64,000 bases of DNA from Metallococcus carri (GTDB lineage: Bacteria > Actinomycetota > Actinomycetes > Actinomycetales > Dermatophilaceae): assembly GCF_011440275.1 (NCBI RefSeq), contig NZ_JAAOIV010000005.1, forward strand, positions 1 to 64,000. The letters are read 5' to 3'. The notes beneath the pieces are model-generated. The model saw only the letters and a list, made by a program, of their open reading frames with translations, was not told where the DNA came from and searched no databases. The position numbers were made by a program, and so were the translations under genes. Below, piece after piece: positions 54,422-62,738 of this stretch. Each line of letters starts with the position of its first letter. Position 1 is the stretch's first letter.

Positions 54422-54472
54422 ATGACGTCCCGAGCGATCGCGGCCACCACCGCCACCCTCATTATCGTCTAG
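54422..54472 (+). CDS. cimA leader peptide (attenuator peptide)
   Basis: A 16-residue peptide, MTSRAIAATTATLIIV, ending in Leu-Ile-Ile-Val codons immediately before TAG and containing four Thr codons; threonine is the usual isoleucine precursor. It is leaderless and followed at once by a hairpin and an intrinsic terminator. The codon content fits control of citramalate synthase, an isoleucine-pathway enzyme, by BCAA-tRNA supply. Confidence 0.78.
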   Translation: MTSRAIAATTATLIIV

Positions 54473-54527
54473 CGCGTCGGACCTGGTCCGACGCGCAACC
54501 TCCCGTCACCCCGGGAGGTTTTTTGTT
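54472..54527 (+). terminator. cimA leader hairpin and attenuator terminator
   Basis: Hairpin 1 (54472-54496) is a perfect 11-bp stem, GCGCGTCGGAC with GTCCGACGCGC, and includes the last base of the leader stop. Directly adjacent, AACCTCCC (54497-54504) pairs with GGGAGGTT (54513-54520), followed by six T and G. Layout matches the ilvB leader, including zero spacing between the hairpins. Confidence 0.85.
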
Positions 54528-54613
54528 TGGCCGGGCCACCCACACCCGGCGAGCAGCGAAGGACCGGTCCGGCGGAAGCGGCATACGACCGGCATACGGA
54601 TGAAGGCAGTCAG

Positions 54614-56257
54614 ATGAACGAGTTCCACGTCTACGACACGACGCTGCGCGACGGCGCCCAGCAGGAGGGTCTCAACCTGTCGGTCGCCGACAAGGTGGCG
54701 ATCGCGGGCTTCCTGGACCAGTTGGGTGTGGGCTTCATCGAGGGCGGCTGGCCCGGCGCGAACCCCAAGGACACCGAATTCTTCGCCCGGGCCCGCGACG
54801 AACTCGACCTGCGCAATGCGGTGCTGGCGGCCTTCGGCTCGACCCGGCGAGCCGGCGTCCGCGCCGAGGATGACCCGCAGGTCCGCGCGCTGCTCGAGGC
54901 CCAGACCCCGGTGGTCACCCTCGTCGCCAAGTCGCACAGCCGGCATGTCACCGATGCGCTGCGCACCACCCGCGAGGAGAACCTCGCGATGGTGCACGAC
55001 ACCGTGGCCTTGCTCCGGAGTGAGGGCCGGCGCGTGTTCCTGGACGCCGAACACTTCTTCGATGGCTATCGCACCGACCGGGAGTATGCCGTCGAGGTGT
55101 TGCGTGCCGCTGCCGATGCCGGCGCCGATGTGGTCGCCTTGTGTGACACCAACGGCGGGATGCTGCCGCCCTGGATCACCGAGGTGGTGTCCGCGGTCGC
55201 CGAGAGCGTCGATGTCGGACTCGGCATCCACTGCCACAACGACGCCGGCTGCGCGGTCGCCAACTCGGTCGCCGCGGTCGAGGCGGGCGCGATGCACGTG
55301 CAGGGCACGGTCAACGGTTATGGCGAACGCACCGGCAATGCCGACCTGGTCAGCGTCGTCGCCAACCTGCAGCTCAAGCTCGGCCGTGAGGTCGTTGACC
55401 CCGACCGGCTCGCCCAGGCGCTGCACCTGTCGCACGCGATCAGCGAGGTCACCAATGTCGTCCCCTATGGTCGTCAGCCGTATGTCGGCGCCAGCGCCTT
55501 CGCGCACAAGGCCGGGCTGCACGCGAGTGCGTTACGGGTTGACGCCGACCTTTACCAGCACATCGACCCGGCCAAGGTCGGCAACTCGATGCGCACCCTC
55601 GTGTCGGATATGGCCGGCCGGGCCAGCATCGAGCTCAAGGGCCAGGAGCTGGGGTATGACCTCAGCGGTCAGCCCGAGCTGCTCCAGCGGGTCGTCGAGC
55701 GGGTGAAAAGCCTTGAGCTGCAAGGCTGGACGTTCGATGCGGCGGACGCGTCCTTCGAGCTGCTGCTGCGCGAGGAGATCACCGGCGACCGGCTGGACTA
55801 TTTCGACATCGAATCGTGGCGGATCATCACCGAGTCCGAGTCGTTCGCGGCGAAGTCGTTGTCCGAGGCGACGGTGAAGCTGCGCGCGGGCGGCCGCCGG
55901 GTCGTCGCGACCGGCGAGGGCAACGGCCCGGTCAACGCCCTCGACCACGCGCTGCGCGAGGCGCTCGCCGATGCCTATCCCGAGCTGGCGGAGTTCCGGC
56001 TCAGCGACTTCCGCGTGCGCATCCTCGACACCGCGCAGGGCACCGATGCCACCACGCGGGTGCTCATCGAGACCACCGGTGGCGACGACACCTGGGACAC
56101 GATCGGGGTGGCGCCCAATATCGTGCATGCCAGCTGGATCGCGCTGGTCGACTCCTTCACCTACGGGCTGATGCGGCGCGGCGTGCCGGTGCGGCTGTCC
56201 GCAGAGGAGCAACCGCTGCCAGCAGACGTTCGCGCAGCGGCCGTGCCCGTTCACTGA
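54614..56257 (+). CDS. cimA: Citramalate synthase
   Basis: A 547-aa DRE-TIM metallolyase that condenses pyruvate with acetyl-CoA to citramalate, a threonine-independent entry to isoleucine. YDTTLRDGAQQEGLNLSVADK, GFIEGGWPGANPKD, IHCHNDAGCAVANS and NGYGERTGNADL are CimA-type motifs, and the C-terminal LeuA-dimer-like domain (AAKSLSEATVKLRAGGRR...GPVNALDHALREAL) could bind an allosteric effector. A LeuA-like isopropylmalate synthase is less likely given GGWPG. ATG with AAGG upstream, 87 bp after the attenuator. Its last 101 bp overlap the convergent gene. Confidence 0.93.
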   Translation: MNEFHVYDTTLRDGAQQEGLNLSVADKVAIAGFLDQLGVGFIEGGWPGANPKDTEFFARARDELDLRNAVLAAFGSTRRAGVRAEDDPQVRALLEAQTPVVTLVAKSHSRHVTDALRTTREENLAMVHDTVALLRSEGRRVFLDAEHFFDGYRTDREYAVEVLRAAADAGADVVALCDTNGGMLPPWITEVVSAVAESVDVGLGIHCHNDAGCAVANSVAAVEAGAMHVQGTVNGYGERTGNADLVSVVANLQLKLGREVVDPDRLAQALHLSHAISEVTNVVPYGRQPYVGASAFAHKAGLHASALRVDADLYQHIDPAKVGNSMRTLVSDMAGRASIELKGQELGYDLSGQPELLQRVVERVKSLELQGWTFDAADASFELLLREEITGDRLDYFDIESWRIITESESFAAKSLSEATVKLRAGGRRVVATGEGNGPVNALDHALREALADAYPELAEFRLSDFRVRILDTAQGTDATTRVLIETTGGDDTWDTIGVAPNIVHASWIALVDSFTYGLMRRGVPVRLSAEEQPLPADVRAAAVPVH

Positions 56258-57050
56258 ACTCGCGCTGCCGACGCGCGTACTCCGCGCGGCCCTCGGTCGT
56301 CTCGATCGCGACCGGCTCCAGCCCGAGCGAACTCACGTCGTAGGGCGAGGCCTGCATGTCGAGGGTGCGGATCTCGCGGGCCAGCTCGAAGCAGTCCATC
56401 ACCAGGTCCGAGCCCACCGCCGGGCTCAGCCGGTAGGCGTGTTTATACAGGTCCATGCCGGCGTGCAGGCAGCCCGGTTGTTCGTATGCCGTCCGCGAGT
56501 CCGCTTGCAGCGCAACGGAATTGCGAGGCTTCGCCGGGTCGGTGAAGAAGCGGTAGGCGTCGAAGTGACTGCACCGCAAGGGGTGCTGCTCGACCACCGC
56601 ATCGGTGCCGTCATGGCCGAGACGTAACGGCAGGCCGGTGTGCCGGATGTCGGCCGGCGCGCTCCGATAGACCATCGCCCATTCGTGCAGCCCGAAGCAG
56701 GAGAAGGTTGCCGGCCGCTCGAGGGTGGCGCGCAGCAACGCCACCGTCGAACGCACCAGCCCCTGCCGGTCGGACGCAAAGGCGACGTCGTCGACGAAGG
56801 CCGCGCGGTCGGCATACGTGTAGAAGGGCCACGCGGCCCGCTCGCGAGCGCCCTCGAGTGCGATGCCGAGGCCGGGGTGCCAGACCCGCAGGTGGGAGGG
56901 CTGGTGACGGTAGTACTGGAAGAGGAAGTCCTCGACCGGGTGCCGGATGCCGCGGTCGCGGCGGTGCAGGTGACCGGCGACGGCGGCATCGACGCGCGCC
57001 TCGTGAGCCTGCGCGGCTGCCCGCCAGCGATCCTCGTGCCACCGTTCCAT
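56157..57050 (-). CDS. Conserved actinobacterial protein, often labelled 3-methyladenine DNA glycosylase
   Basis: A 297-aa protein rich in His, Arg and aromatics (WHEDRWRAAAQAHEARVDA, HPVEDFLFQYYRHQPSHLRVWHPGLG, HPLRCSHFDAYRFFTDPA, QPGCLHAGMDLYKHAYRLSP). Similar actinobacterial proteins carry a 3-methyladenine glycosylase label, but I see no HhH or AAG signature, so the label should be treated as weak. ATG at 57050 with TACCCT (57058-57063, minus strand) 7 nt upstream. The C-terminal 33 residues are read antisense to the end of cimA. Confidence 0.7.
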   Translation of the reverse strand: MERWHEDRWRAAAQAHEARVDAAVAGHLHRRDRGIRHPVEDFLFQYYRHQPSHLRVWHPGLGIALEGARERAAWPFYTYADRAAFVDDVAFASDRQGLVRSTVALLRATLERPATFSCFGLHEWAMVYRSAPADIRHTGLPLRLGHDGTDAVVEQHPLRCSHFDAYRFFTDPAKPRNSVALQADSRTAYEQPGCLHAGMDLYKHAYRLSPAVGSDLVMDCFELAREIRTLDMQASPYDVSSLGLEPVAIETTEGRAEYARRQREFSERARPLRERLLAAVAPLRTAAPARRAASARR

Positions 57051-57077
57051 CGGCGCGAGGGTATCGGTGTGCCAGGC

Positions 57078-57093
57078 TGTGATGAGGCTCACA
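57078..57093. promoter_or_regulatory. CRP/GlxR-like binding site
   Basis: TGTGATGAGGCTCACA is a perfect TGTGA-N6-TCACA dyad, the consensus half-sites of cAMP-receptor-type regulators (CRP, GlxR). It lies in the 55-bp space between the divergent genes starting at 57050 and 57106, upstream of the -10-like hexamer of the former and 3 bp before the AGGAGG of the latter. Confidence 0.7.
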
Positions 57094-57105
57094 TCAGGAG
57101 GACCC

Positions 57106-57963
57106 ATGCGCCGTCGTTTCGTCACCGTTGCCGTCACCGCCGTCTTCGCCGCCTCGGGCGCGACCGCCTGGGGAGCGGCCGCCGCGGCTCCGGCGAAGGC
57201 CAGCCCGCCGCAGCAGGCGCAGTCGGGTGTCTATGTGGCACTAGGGGATTCGCTCGCGGCCGGTTACCAGCCCGGTTTGGGTGACGACAAGACCGGTGGC
57301 TATGTCGGCGGCGTCTATCAGACGCTGCGCAGCAAGCACCGCGGCGCCAAGCTGGTCAACCTGGCCCGCTCGGGGGAGACCTCGGTGACGATGATCGCGG
57401 GCGGCAAGTGCGCCTACGCCGAGGGCAGCCAGCTCGCCGCCGCGACGAAGGTGCTCGCCAAGGACAAGGGCCGGGTTCGGCTGGTCACCATCGACATCGG
57501 TGCCAATGACGTGCAGACCTGTGTCACCCGCACGGGCGTGATCGACCTGCCGTGTGTGCAGTCCGGCCTGGCGGCCGTCGCGCGCAATGTCCCCACCATC
57601 GTGCGCACGGTCCGCGCCGCCGCCGGGCCGCAGGCGCAGATCGTGGTGCTCAACTACTACAACCCCTTCCTCGCGGTCTATCTGCTCGGGCAGGTCACGG
57701 TCGCGCAGCAGTCGGTCGGCCTGCAGGCGGCGCTCAACGGGGCGATCGCCGCGGGCGCGGGTGCCGGTGACGCGAAGGTCGCCGATGTCGCGACCGCGTT
57801 CAAGAGCACGGACTGGACGCCGACGCCCACGCCCTACGGGACGATCCCGACCAATGTGGCGATGATCTGCGGCTACACCTGGATGTGCGCCAAATCCGAC
57901 ATCCACGCCAATGACGCGGGCTACGCGCTGATCGCGACCACGGTGCGGCCCTACGTGCGCTGA
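57106..57963 (+). CDS. Secreted SGNH/GDSL hydrolase
   Basis: A 285-aa exported esterase/lipase-like protein. Signal peptide about 1-31 (RRRFVTVAVTAVFAASG...AAAAP); nucleophile Ser49 in VALGDSLAAGY; DIGANDVQTC supplies the oxyanion Asn; SDIHANDAGY gives the Asp-x-x-His pair. Cysteines in GGKCAY, VQTC, DLPCV, MICGY and WMCAK suggest disulfides as in actinomycete SGNH lipases. ATG with AGGAGG 5 nt upstream. Its 3' end overlaps the convergent MarR gene by 13 bp. Confidence 0.9.
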   Translation: MRRRFVTVAVTAVFAASGATAWGAAAAAPAKASPPQQAQSGVYVALGDSLAAGYQPGLGDDKTGGYVGGVYQTLRSKHRGAKLVNLARSGETSVTMIAGGKCAYAEGSQLAAATKVLAKDKGRVRLVTIDIGANDVQTCVTRTGVIDLPCVQSGLAAVARNVPTIVRTVRAAAGPQAQIVVLNYYNPFLAVYLLGQVTVAQQSVGLQAALNGAIAAGAGAGDAKVADVATAFKSTDWTPTPTPYGTIPTNVAMICGYTWMCAKSDIHANDAGYALIATTVRPYVR

Positions 57964-58448
57964 TCCTCGAAGTCGGCCAGCCAGGTCCGCAGGATGCGCT
58001 CGAGCGCATCGGCATCGCGGCGGGGGAGCGTGGCGAGCAGCCGCGCTTCGTTGGCCATGTGCGCGGTGAACGCCTCGTCGATGAGCGTCCTGCCCTCTGG
58101 GGTCAGCCGGACGAGTTTGGCGCGGCCGTCGCCGTCACCGGGCCGGGTGCGCTGCACGAGCCCGCGCTCCTCGAGCCGGTCCAGCCGTTTGGTGAGTCCG
58201 CCCGTGGTCACCATGGTGGAGCGCGCGAGGTCGGCGGGCTGTATGCCGTCCGCCTCGCCCGACCGCCGCAGCGCGGCCAGCAGGTCGAACTCCGGCTCGC
58301 TGAGGCCGAACTGCTCGTAGACCGCGACCAGCTCGGCGGTCAGCGCCTGAGCGAGGCGGTGCAGCCGGCCGAAGACGCGTTGCGGCGAGCTGTCGACATC
58401 CGGGCGCTCGCGGCGCCACTGCTGCTGGATCCGATCGACGTGGTCCAT
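57951..58448 (-). CDS. MarR family transcriptional regulator
   Basis: A 165-aa winged-helix regulator: GLSEPEFDLLAALRRSG, PADLARSTMVTTGGLTKRLDRLEERGLVQR as recognition region and GDGRAKLVRLTPEGRTLIDEA as wing. MarR proteins repress adjacent genes until a ligand binds. TACCAT (58456-58461, minus strand) ends 7 nt before the ATG. Divergent from an EamA transporter across 44 bp with two palindromes, its probable target. Confidence 0.93.
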   Translation of the reverse strand: MDHVDRIQQQWRRERPDVDSSPQRVFGRLHRLAQALTAELVAVYEQFGLSEPEFDLLAALRRSGEADGIQPADLARSTMVTTGGLTKRLDRLEERGLVQRTRPGDGDGRAKLVRLTPEGRTLIDEAFTAHMANEARLLATLPRRDADALERILRTWLADFEDQRT

Positions 58449-58455
58449 GACGCCG

Positions 58456-58502
58456 ATGGTATCGCTTCCGCGGAAGTGATAACTTCGCTTCCATGGAAGC
58501 GA
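58456..58502. promoter_or_regulatory. Divergent leaderless promoters with two MarR-type operator palindromes
   Basis: Palindrome 1 (58460-58481, one mismatched pair) has arms TATCGCTTCCG/CGGAAGTGATA and overlaps the -10 of marR. Palindrome 2, TCGCTTCCATGGAAGCGA (58485-58502), is perfect and covers the end of the EamA -10 (TAACTT, 58480-58485) and its ATG at 58493. Both share CGCTTCC arms and their centres are 23 bp apart. Confidence 0.82.
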
Positions 58503-59518
58503 AAGTGCTGCGCGATGCAGCGATCACGGCGATCGCTCCGATCGCCTGGGGCTCCACCTATTACGTCACCCGCAATTACCTCCCGGCGGGAATCCCGTTG
58601 AACGGCGCGGTGATTCGCGCTCTTCCCGCCGGTCTGCTGCTGCTCGCGGTCACCCGTCAGCTGCCGCGCGGCTCGTGGTGGTGGCGCGCCGCGCTCATCA
58701 GCGCGCTCACCGTCGGCGGGTTCTTCGTGCTCATCTACGTCGCCGGGCAGCGGCTGCCGAGCTCGGTCGCCTCGGTGCTGATGGCCACCTCCGCGGTGGT
58801 CACCCTGCTGATGGCGCGCGCCCTGATCGGGGAGCGGGCCACCCGCCGGGCGTATGCCGGGGCAGCCGTCGGCGTCCTGGGCGTCGCCCTCCTCCTGGGC
58901 GCCACGAAGGTGCACCTCGACGCGCTCGGCGTGGGTGCGTCGCTGCTCGCCATGCTGTGTGCCTCACTGGGATTCGTGCTCACCAAGCGGTGGCAACCAC
59001 CCGTCCCACCGGTGACCTTCGCCGCCTGGCAACTGACCTTCGGCGGGCTGATGGTCGCGCCGGTGGCCCTCGCCACCGAGGGGTTGCCGCCGGTGATGCC
59101 GACATCGGCGGTGGTCGCCTTCGGTTATCTCATCCTGATCGCCACGGCGCTCGCCTACTGGGCGTGGTTCCACGGGCTGCGCGCGCTGCCCGCCGGCACG
59201 GTCGGCATCGTCGGTCTGCTCAATCCGCTCTCCGGAGCACTGCTTGGCGTGCTGCTCGCCGGCGAACGCCTCGGCAGCTGGCAGGTCGTCGGCGCGGTGC
59301 TCATCGTCATCGGGGTGGTCCTCGGCCTGCGCACCCGCGCCGGGCGCGCTTCGCGGACCACGCCGCCGGACGCGTCGCCGGACGCGCCCGCGGTGGCGTC
59401 CGGCGCGACCGCCAGCCCCGGCCAGCCCGTCGGTAAGGTCACCTCATGCGCATCTGCCGATACACCGATGGTGACGACCCGTCATACGGACTGGTCGACG
59501 GAGCCGGCGAGAAGATAG
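58493..59518 (+). CDS. EamA/DMT family exporter
   Basis: A 341-aa permease with ten membrane helices as two EamA repeats (APIAWGSTYYVTRNYLPAG opening; SSVASVLMATSAVVTLLMA and PAGTVGIVGLLNPLSGALLG ending the repeats). DMT exporters move small metabolites or drugs out of the cell; with a divergent MarR regulator a ligand-induced efflux role is likely. The conserved part ends near residue 285; the Pro/Ala/Ser-rich tail overlaps the next gene by 73 bp on the same strand. Leaderless ATG. Confidence 0.9.
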   Translation: MEAKVLRDAAITAIAPIAWGSTYYVTRNYLPAGIPLNGAVIRALPAGLLLLAVTRQLPRGSWWWRAALISALTVGGFFVLIYVAGQRLPSSVASVLMATSAVVTLLMARALIGERATRRAYAGAAVGVLGVALLLGATKVHLDALGVGASLLAMLCASLGFVLTKRWQPPVPPVTFAAWQLTFGGLMVAPVALATEGLPPVMPTSAVVAFGYLILIATALAYWAWFHGLRALPAGTVGIVGLLNPLSGALLGVLLAGERLGSWQVVGAVLIVIGVVLGLRTRAGRASRTTPPDASPDAPAVASGATASPGQPVGKVTSCASADTPMVTTRHTDWSTEPARR

Positions 59519-60219
59519 CCCAGATCACCGGCGACCCGCTCTACTCGCGGATCGAGCTGACCGGCAAGACCACCACGGTCGACGAGGTGCGTCTGTTGGC
59601 GCCGGTCATCCCGCGCAGCAAGGTGATCGGCATCGGCCGCAACTACGCCGACCACGCCCGCGAGATGGGCAACGAGGTGCCGGCCGAGCCGATGATGTTC
59701 CTCATCCCCAACACCGCGGTGGTGGGGCCGGACGACCCGGTGGTGATGCCGCCGCAGTCGCAGAACGTGCACTACGAAGGTGAGCTCGCGGTCGTCATCG
59801 GCCGGCTGTGCAAGGACGTCACCGAGCAGGAGGCGGCCTCGGCGATCTTCGGCTACACCTGCGCCAACGATGTCACCGCCCGCGACCTGCAGAAGTCCGA
59901 CGGGCAGTGGGCGCGCGCCAAGGGGTTCGACACCTTCTGCCCGCTCGGGCCGTGGATCGAGACCGACCTGGACGTCGCCGACCTGCGTGTGCGCACCCGG
60001 GTCGACGGCGAGACCGTGCAAGACGGCACGACCGCCGACATGGTGCACAAGGTGCCCGCGCTGGTGTCCTTTGCCTCCCAGGCGTTCACCTTGCTGCCGG
60101 GTGATGTGATCCTCACCGGCACGCCCGCCGGGGTCGGCCCCGTGCAGGCTGGCAGCCGGGTCGAGGTCGAGATCCAGGACCTCGGCACGCTCGGCAATCC
60201 GTTCGTGCGGCACGAGTGA
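59446..60219 (+). CDS. Fumarylacetoacetate hydrolase family protein
   Basis: A 257-aa FAH-fold enzyme. [14 protein letters not shown], metal ligands in [12 protein letters not shown] (two Glu) and [10 protein letters not shown] (Asp), [10 protein letters not shown] and [12 protein letters not shown] are all typical. Family members include acylpyruvases, oxaloacetate decarboxylases and 2-hydroxyhepta-2,4-diene-dioate isomerases; the length suits an acylpyruvase/oxaloacetate decarboxylase type. ATG at 59446 has TAAGGT (59434-59439) 6 nt upstream, inside the EamA gene, so it appears to have its own promoter. Confidence 0.9.
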   Translation: MRICRYTDGDDPSYGLVDGAGEKIAQITGDPLYSRIELTGKTTTVDEVRLLAPVIPRSKVIGIGRNYADHAREMGNEVPAEPMMFLIPNTAVVGPDDPVVMPPQSQNVHYEGELAVVIGRLCKDVTEQEAASAIFGYTCANDVTARDLQKSDGQWARAKGFDTFCPLGPWIETDLDVADLRVRTRVDGETVQDGTTADMVHKVPALVSFASQAFTLLPGDVILTGTPAGVGPVQAGSRVEVEIQDLGTLGNPFVRHE

Positions 60220-60283
60220 CTGTGAGGCGTTCCACGCCTGCGGCGGTCCGGAGCAGTGTCCCGCCGGCTCTACTCTGGAAGGC

Positions 60284-61114
60284 GTGTCTGACGCGCCGAT
60301 CGGGATCTTCGACAGTGGGTATGGCGGGCTGACCGTCGCCCGCGCGGTCCTCGATCAGTTGCCGCACGAGTCGGTCGCCTATCTCGGCGACACCGCCCGT
60401 GCGCCCTATGGTCCGCGGCCGATTGCCGAGACGCGCGCGTTCGCGCTGGAGTGTTTGGATCGCCTGGTCGCGCACGGTGTGAAAGTGCTCGTGATCGCCT
60501 GCAACACCGCGAGCGCGGCCGTGCTGCACGACGCGCGAGAGCGGTATGACGTGCCGGTGGTCGAGGTCATCCGCCCCGCCGTCCGCCGCGCTGCGAGAGC
60601 GACGCGCAACGGCCGCATCGGCGTGATCTCGACCAAGGGCACCCACCAGTCCAAGGCCTATCTCGACGCCTTCGCCGCGGCGCCTCAGCTGGACGTCTTC
60701 TCCCAGCCGTGTCCGCGCTTCGTGGAATTCGTCGAGGCTGGGATCACCGGCGGTCCGGAGTTGCTCGCCGCGGCGCGTGACTATCTGGAACCGTTGCGGG
60801 ACAAAAGGATTGACACTCTCGTCCTCGGGTGCACGCATTATCCGCTGCTGACCGGCGTCATCTCCTATGTCATGGGCGACGACGTCACGCTGGTGTCCTC
60901 GGCGGAGGAGACCGCCAAGGATGTCTACCGGGTGCTGGCCGACGCCGACGCGCTGCGCCCGGACGACCTACCCGCACCGGGGCTGTCGTTCACCACCACC
61001 GGCAACGCCGAGGAGTTCCGCCGGCTCGCGCGCCGCTTCCTTGGCCTCGGGCCGGAGTTCGACCACGTCTTCACCCGCGAGTTCCAGCCGGCGACGCAGG
61101 TGGTGGTCTCGTGA
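60284..61114 (+). CDS. murI: Glutamate racemase
   Basis: A 276-aa enzyme supplying D-glutamate for peptidoglycan. Catalytic cysteines are Cys73 ([10 protein letters not shown]) and Cys183 (LGCTHYPLL), with Asp10 in [15 protein letters not shown] start, TACTCT (60271-60276) ending 7 nt upstream. It heads the murI-MBL-rph-rdgB cluster, an order found in mycobacteria and other actinobacteria; overlap with the next gene is GTGA. Confidence 0.96.
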   Translation: MSDAPIGIFDSGYGGLTVARAVLDQLPHESVAYLGDTARAPYGPRPIAETRAFALECLDRLVAHGVKVLVIACNTASAAVLHDARERYDVPVVEVIRPAVRRAARATRNGRIGVISTKGTHQSKAYLDAFAAAPQLDVFSQPCPRFVEFVEAGITGGPELLAAARDYLEPLRDKRIDTLVLGCTHYPLLTGVISYVMGDDVTLVSSAEETAKDVYRVLADADALRPDDLPAPGLSFTTTGNAEEFRRLARRFLGLGPEFDHVFTREFQPATQVVVS

Positions 61115-61896
61115 GGCTGATCCCGATCGGCGTCTCCGGGTCCTTCGCCGGCCCGGACTCGGCGGCGTCCTGCTATCTGTTGCAGGCCGAGCACGACGGG
61201 CGCACCTGGAATCTCGTGCTCGACCTCGGCAGCGGCGCGCTCGGCCCGCTGCAGCGGTTCGTCGCGCTCGACCAGATCGACGCGATCGTCATCTCGCACC
61301 TGCACCCCGACCACTGTCTGGACCTGACCGGTCTGTTCGTCGTGCGCAAATATCACCCGGGCACCGGCGGCCTGCCCGGCCGGCTGCCGGTCTACGGGCC
61401 CCAGGACACCGCCGCGCGGATGTCGCGCGCCAACGGGGTGACCTATGCCGAGGCGATCGATCCGCGCGGCCTGGACACCGAGTTCGACTTCCGGGTGCTC
61501 ACCTCCGGCCGGGCGTTCACCGTCGGTCCGTTCACGATCACCCCGCACCTGATGAACCACCCGGTGGAGGCGTTCGGGGTGCGCGTCGAGGCCGACGGCC
61601 GGGTGCTCGCCTACACCGGTGACACCGACGCGTGCCCCGCACTCACCCCGCTGCTCGCGAATGCCCATGTCGCACTGATGGATTCGGCCTTCGTCGATGG
61701 TCGTGACGAGGTCGCCGACATCCACCTGTCCGGCCGCCGCGCCGCCGAAGCGGCCGTCGCCGCCGGTGGCGTGAGCCGGTTGATGCTCACCCACATCCCG
61801 CCGTGGAACGACCCCCAGGTATGCCGATCCCAGGCGGCCGCGGTGTGGCCGGGTGAGGTCGAACTGGCCCGCGCCGGCACGGCATACGACATCTAA
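61111..61896 (+). CDS. MBL-fold hydrolase (Rv1339-like)
   Basis: A 261-aa metallo-beta-lactamase-fold protein with [10 protein letters not shown] (His63, His65, Asp67, His68), GDTDACPAL and LMLTHIPPW. By position between murI and rph it corresponds to mycobacterial Rv1339, reported as an atypical cyclic-AMP phosphodiesterase; that function is transferred by synteny and should be checked. The GTG at 61111 overlaps murI and starts at the conserved core; the frame open 280 bp further upstream lies inside murI. Confidence 0.88.
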   Translation: MRLIPIGVSGSFAGPDSAASCYLLQAEHDGRTWNLVLDLGSGALGPLQRFVALDQIDAIVISHLHPDHCLDLTGLFVVRKYHPGTGGLPGRLPVYGPQDTAARMSRANGVTYAEAIDPRGLDTEFDFRVLTSGRAFTVGPFTITPHLMNHPVEAFGVRVEADGRVLAYTGDTDACPALTPLLANAHVALMDSAFVDGRDEVADIHLSGRRAAEAAVAAGGVSRLMLTHIPPWNDPQVCRSQAAAVWPGEVELARAGTAYDI

Positions 61897-61982
61897 GTCG
61901 GCAAGCACGATCAAGTCCGGCGCGACCCAGCGGATTGGGTCGGCGCGCAGGCGGGGTGAGCGGGCGCCATACGCTGGCCCGT

Positions 61983-62738
61983 ATGACGAGTTCCCCCCGC
62001 CACGACGGCCGCGCCCCCGACCAACTGCGCGAGGTGCGCATCACCCGCAACTGGCTGGACCACGCCGAGGGCAGCGTGCTGGTGGAGTTCGGCCGCACCC
62101 GCGTGCTGTGTGCGGCGTCGTTCACCGAGGGCGTGCCGCGATGGCTCAAGGGGCAGGGCACCGGCTGGGTCACCGCCGAGTACGAGATGCTGCCGCGCTC
62201 GACCAACACCCGCTCTGACCGCGAGGCGCGCAAGGGCAAGGTCGGCGGCCGCACCCATGAGATCTCCCGTCTGATCGGCCGCAGCCTGCGCGCCGTGATC
62301 GACACAAAAGCGTTGGGGGAGAACACCATCGTGCTCGACTGCGACGTGCTGCAGGCCGACGGTGGCACCCGCACCGCCTCGATCACCGGGGCGTATGTCG
62401 CGCTGGTCGACGCGATCGAGGACGCCCGCGCGCGTGGCCTGATCGCCGCCGGGGCCAAGCCGCTCACCGGCTCGATCGCCGCGGTCAGCGTCGGCATCGT
62501 CGGTGGCACGCCGGTGCTCGACCTGGACTACCCCGAGGACTCCACCGCGGAGACCGACATGAACGTCGTGATGACCGGCGAAGGCGGTTTCGTCGAGGTG
62601 CAGGGCACCGCCGAGGGTGCGCCCTTCGACCGCGCCGAACTCGACGCCTTGCTCGCGTTGGCGGCCAAGGGGATCGACGACCTGACCGCCGCCCAGCAGG
62701 CCGCGCTCGCCACCGCCCCGCGCGAGCGAGTGCGATGA
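61983..62738 (+). CDS. rph: Ribonuclease PH
   Basis: A 251-aa phosphorolytic exoribonuclease trimming tRNA 3' ends. [54 protein letters not shown] and [21 protein letters not shown] are diagnostic. Leaderless ATG: TACGCT (61970-61975) ends 7 nt upstream. ATGA overlap with rdgB. Confidence 0.97.
   Translation: MTSSPRHDGRAPDQLREVRITRNWLDHAEGSVLVEFGRTRVLCAASFTEGVPRWLKGQGTGWVTAEYEMLPRSTNTRSDREARKGKVGGRTHEISRLIGRSLRAVIDTKALGENTIVLDCDVLQADGGTRTASITGAYVALVDAIEDARARGLIAAGAKPLTGSIAAVSVGIVGGTPVLDLDYPEDSTAETDMNVVMTGEGGFVEVQGTAEGAPFDRAELDALLALAAKGIDDLTAAQQAALATAPRERVR

Noticed and set aside
60829-61110. Upstream extension of the MBL-fold gene
   Set aside because: This part lies inside conserved murI codons in another frame; the GTG at 61111 in a GTGA overlap begins at the conserved core.
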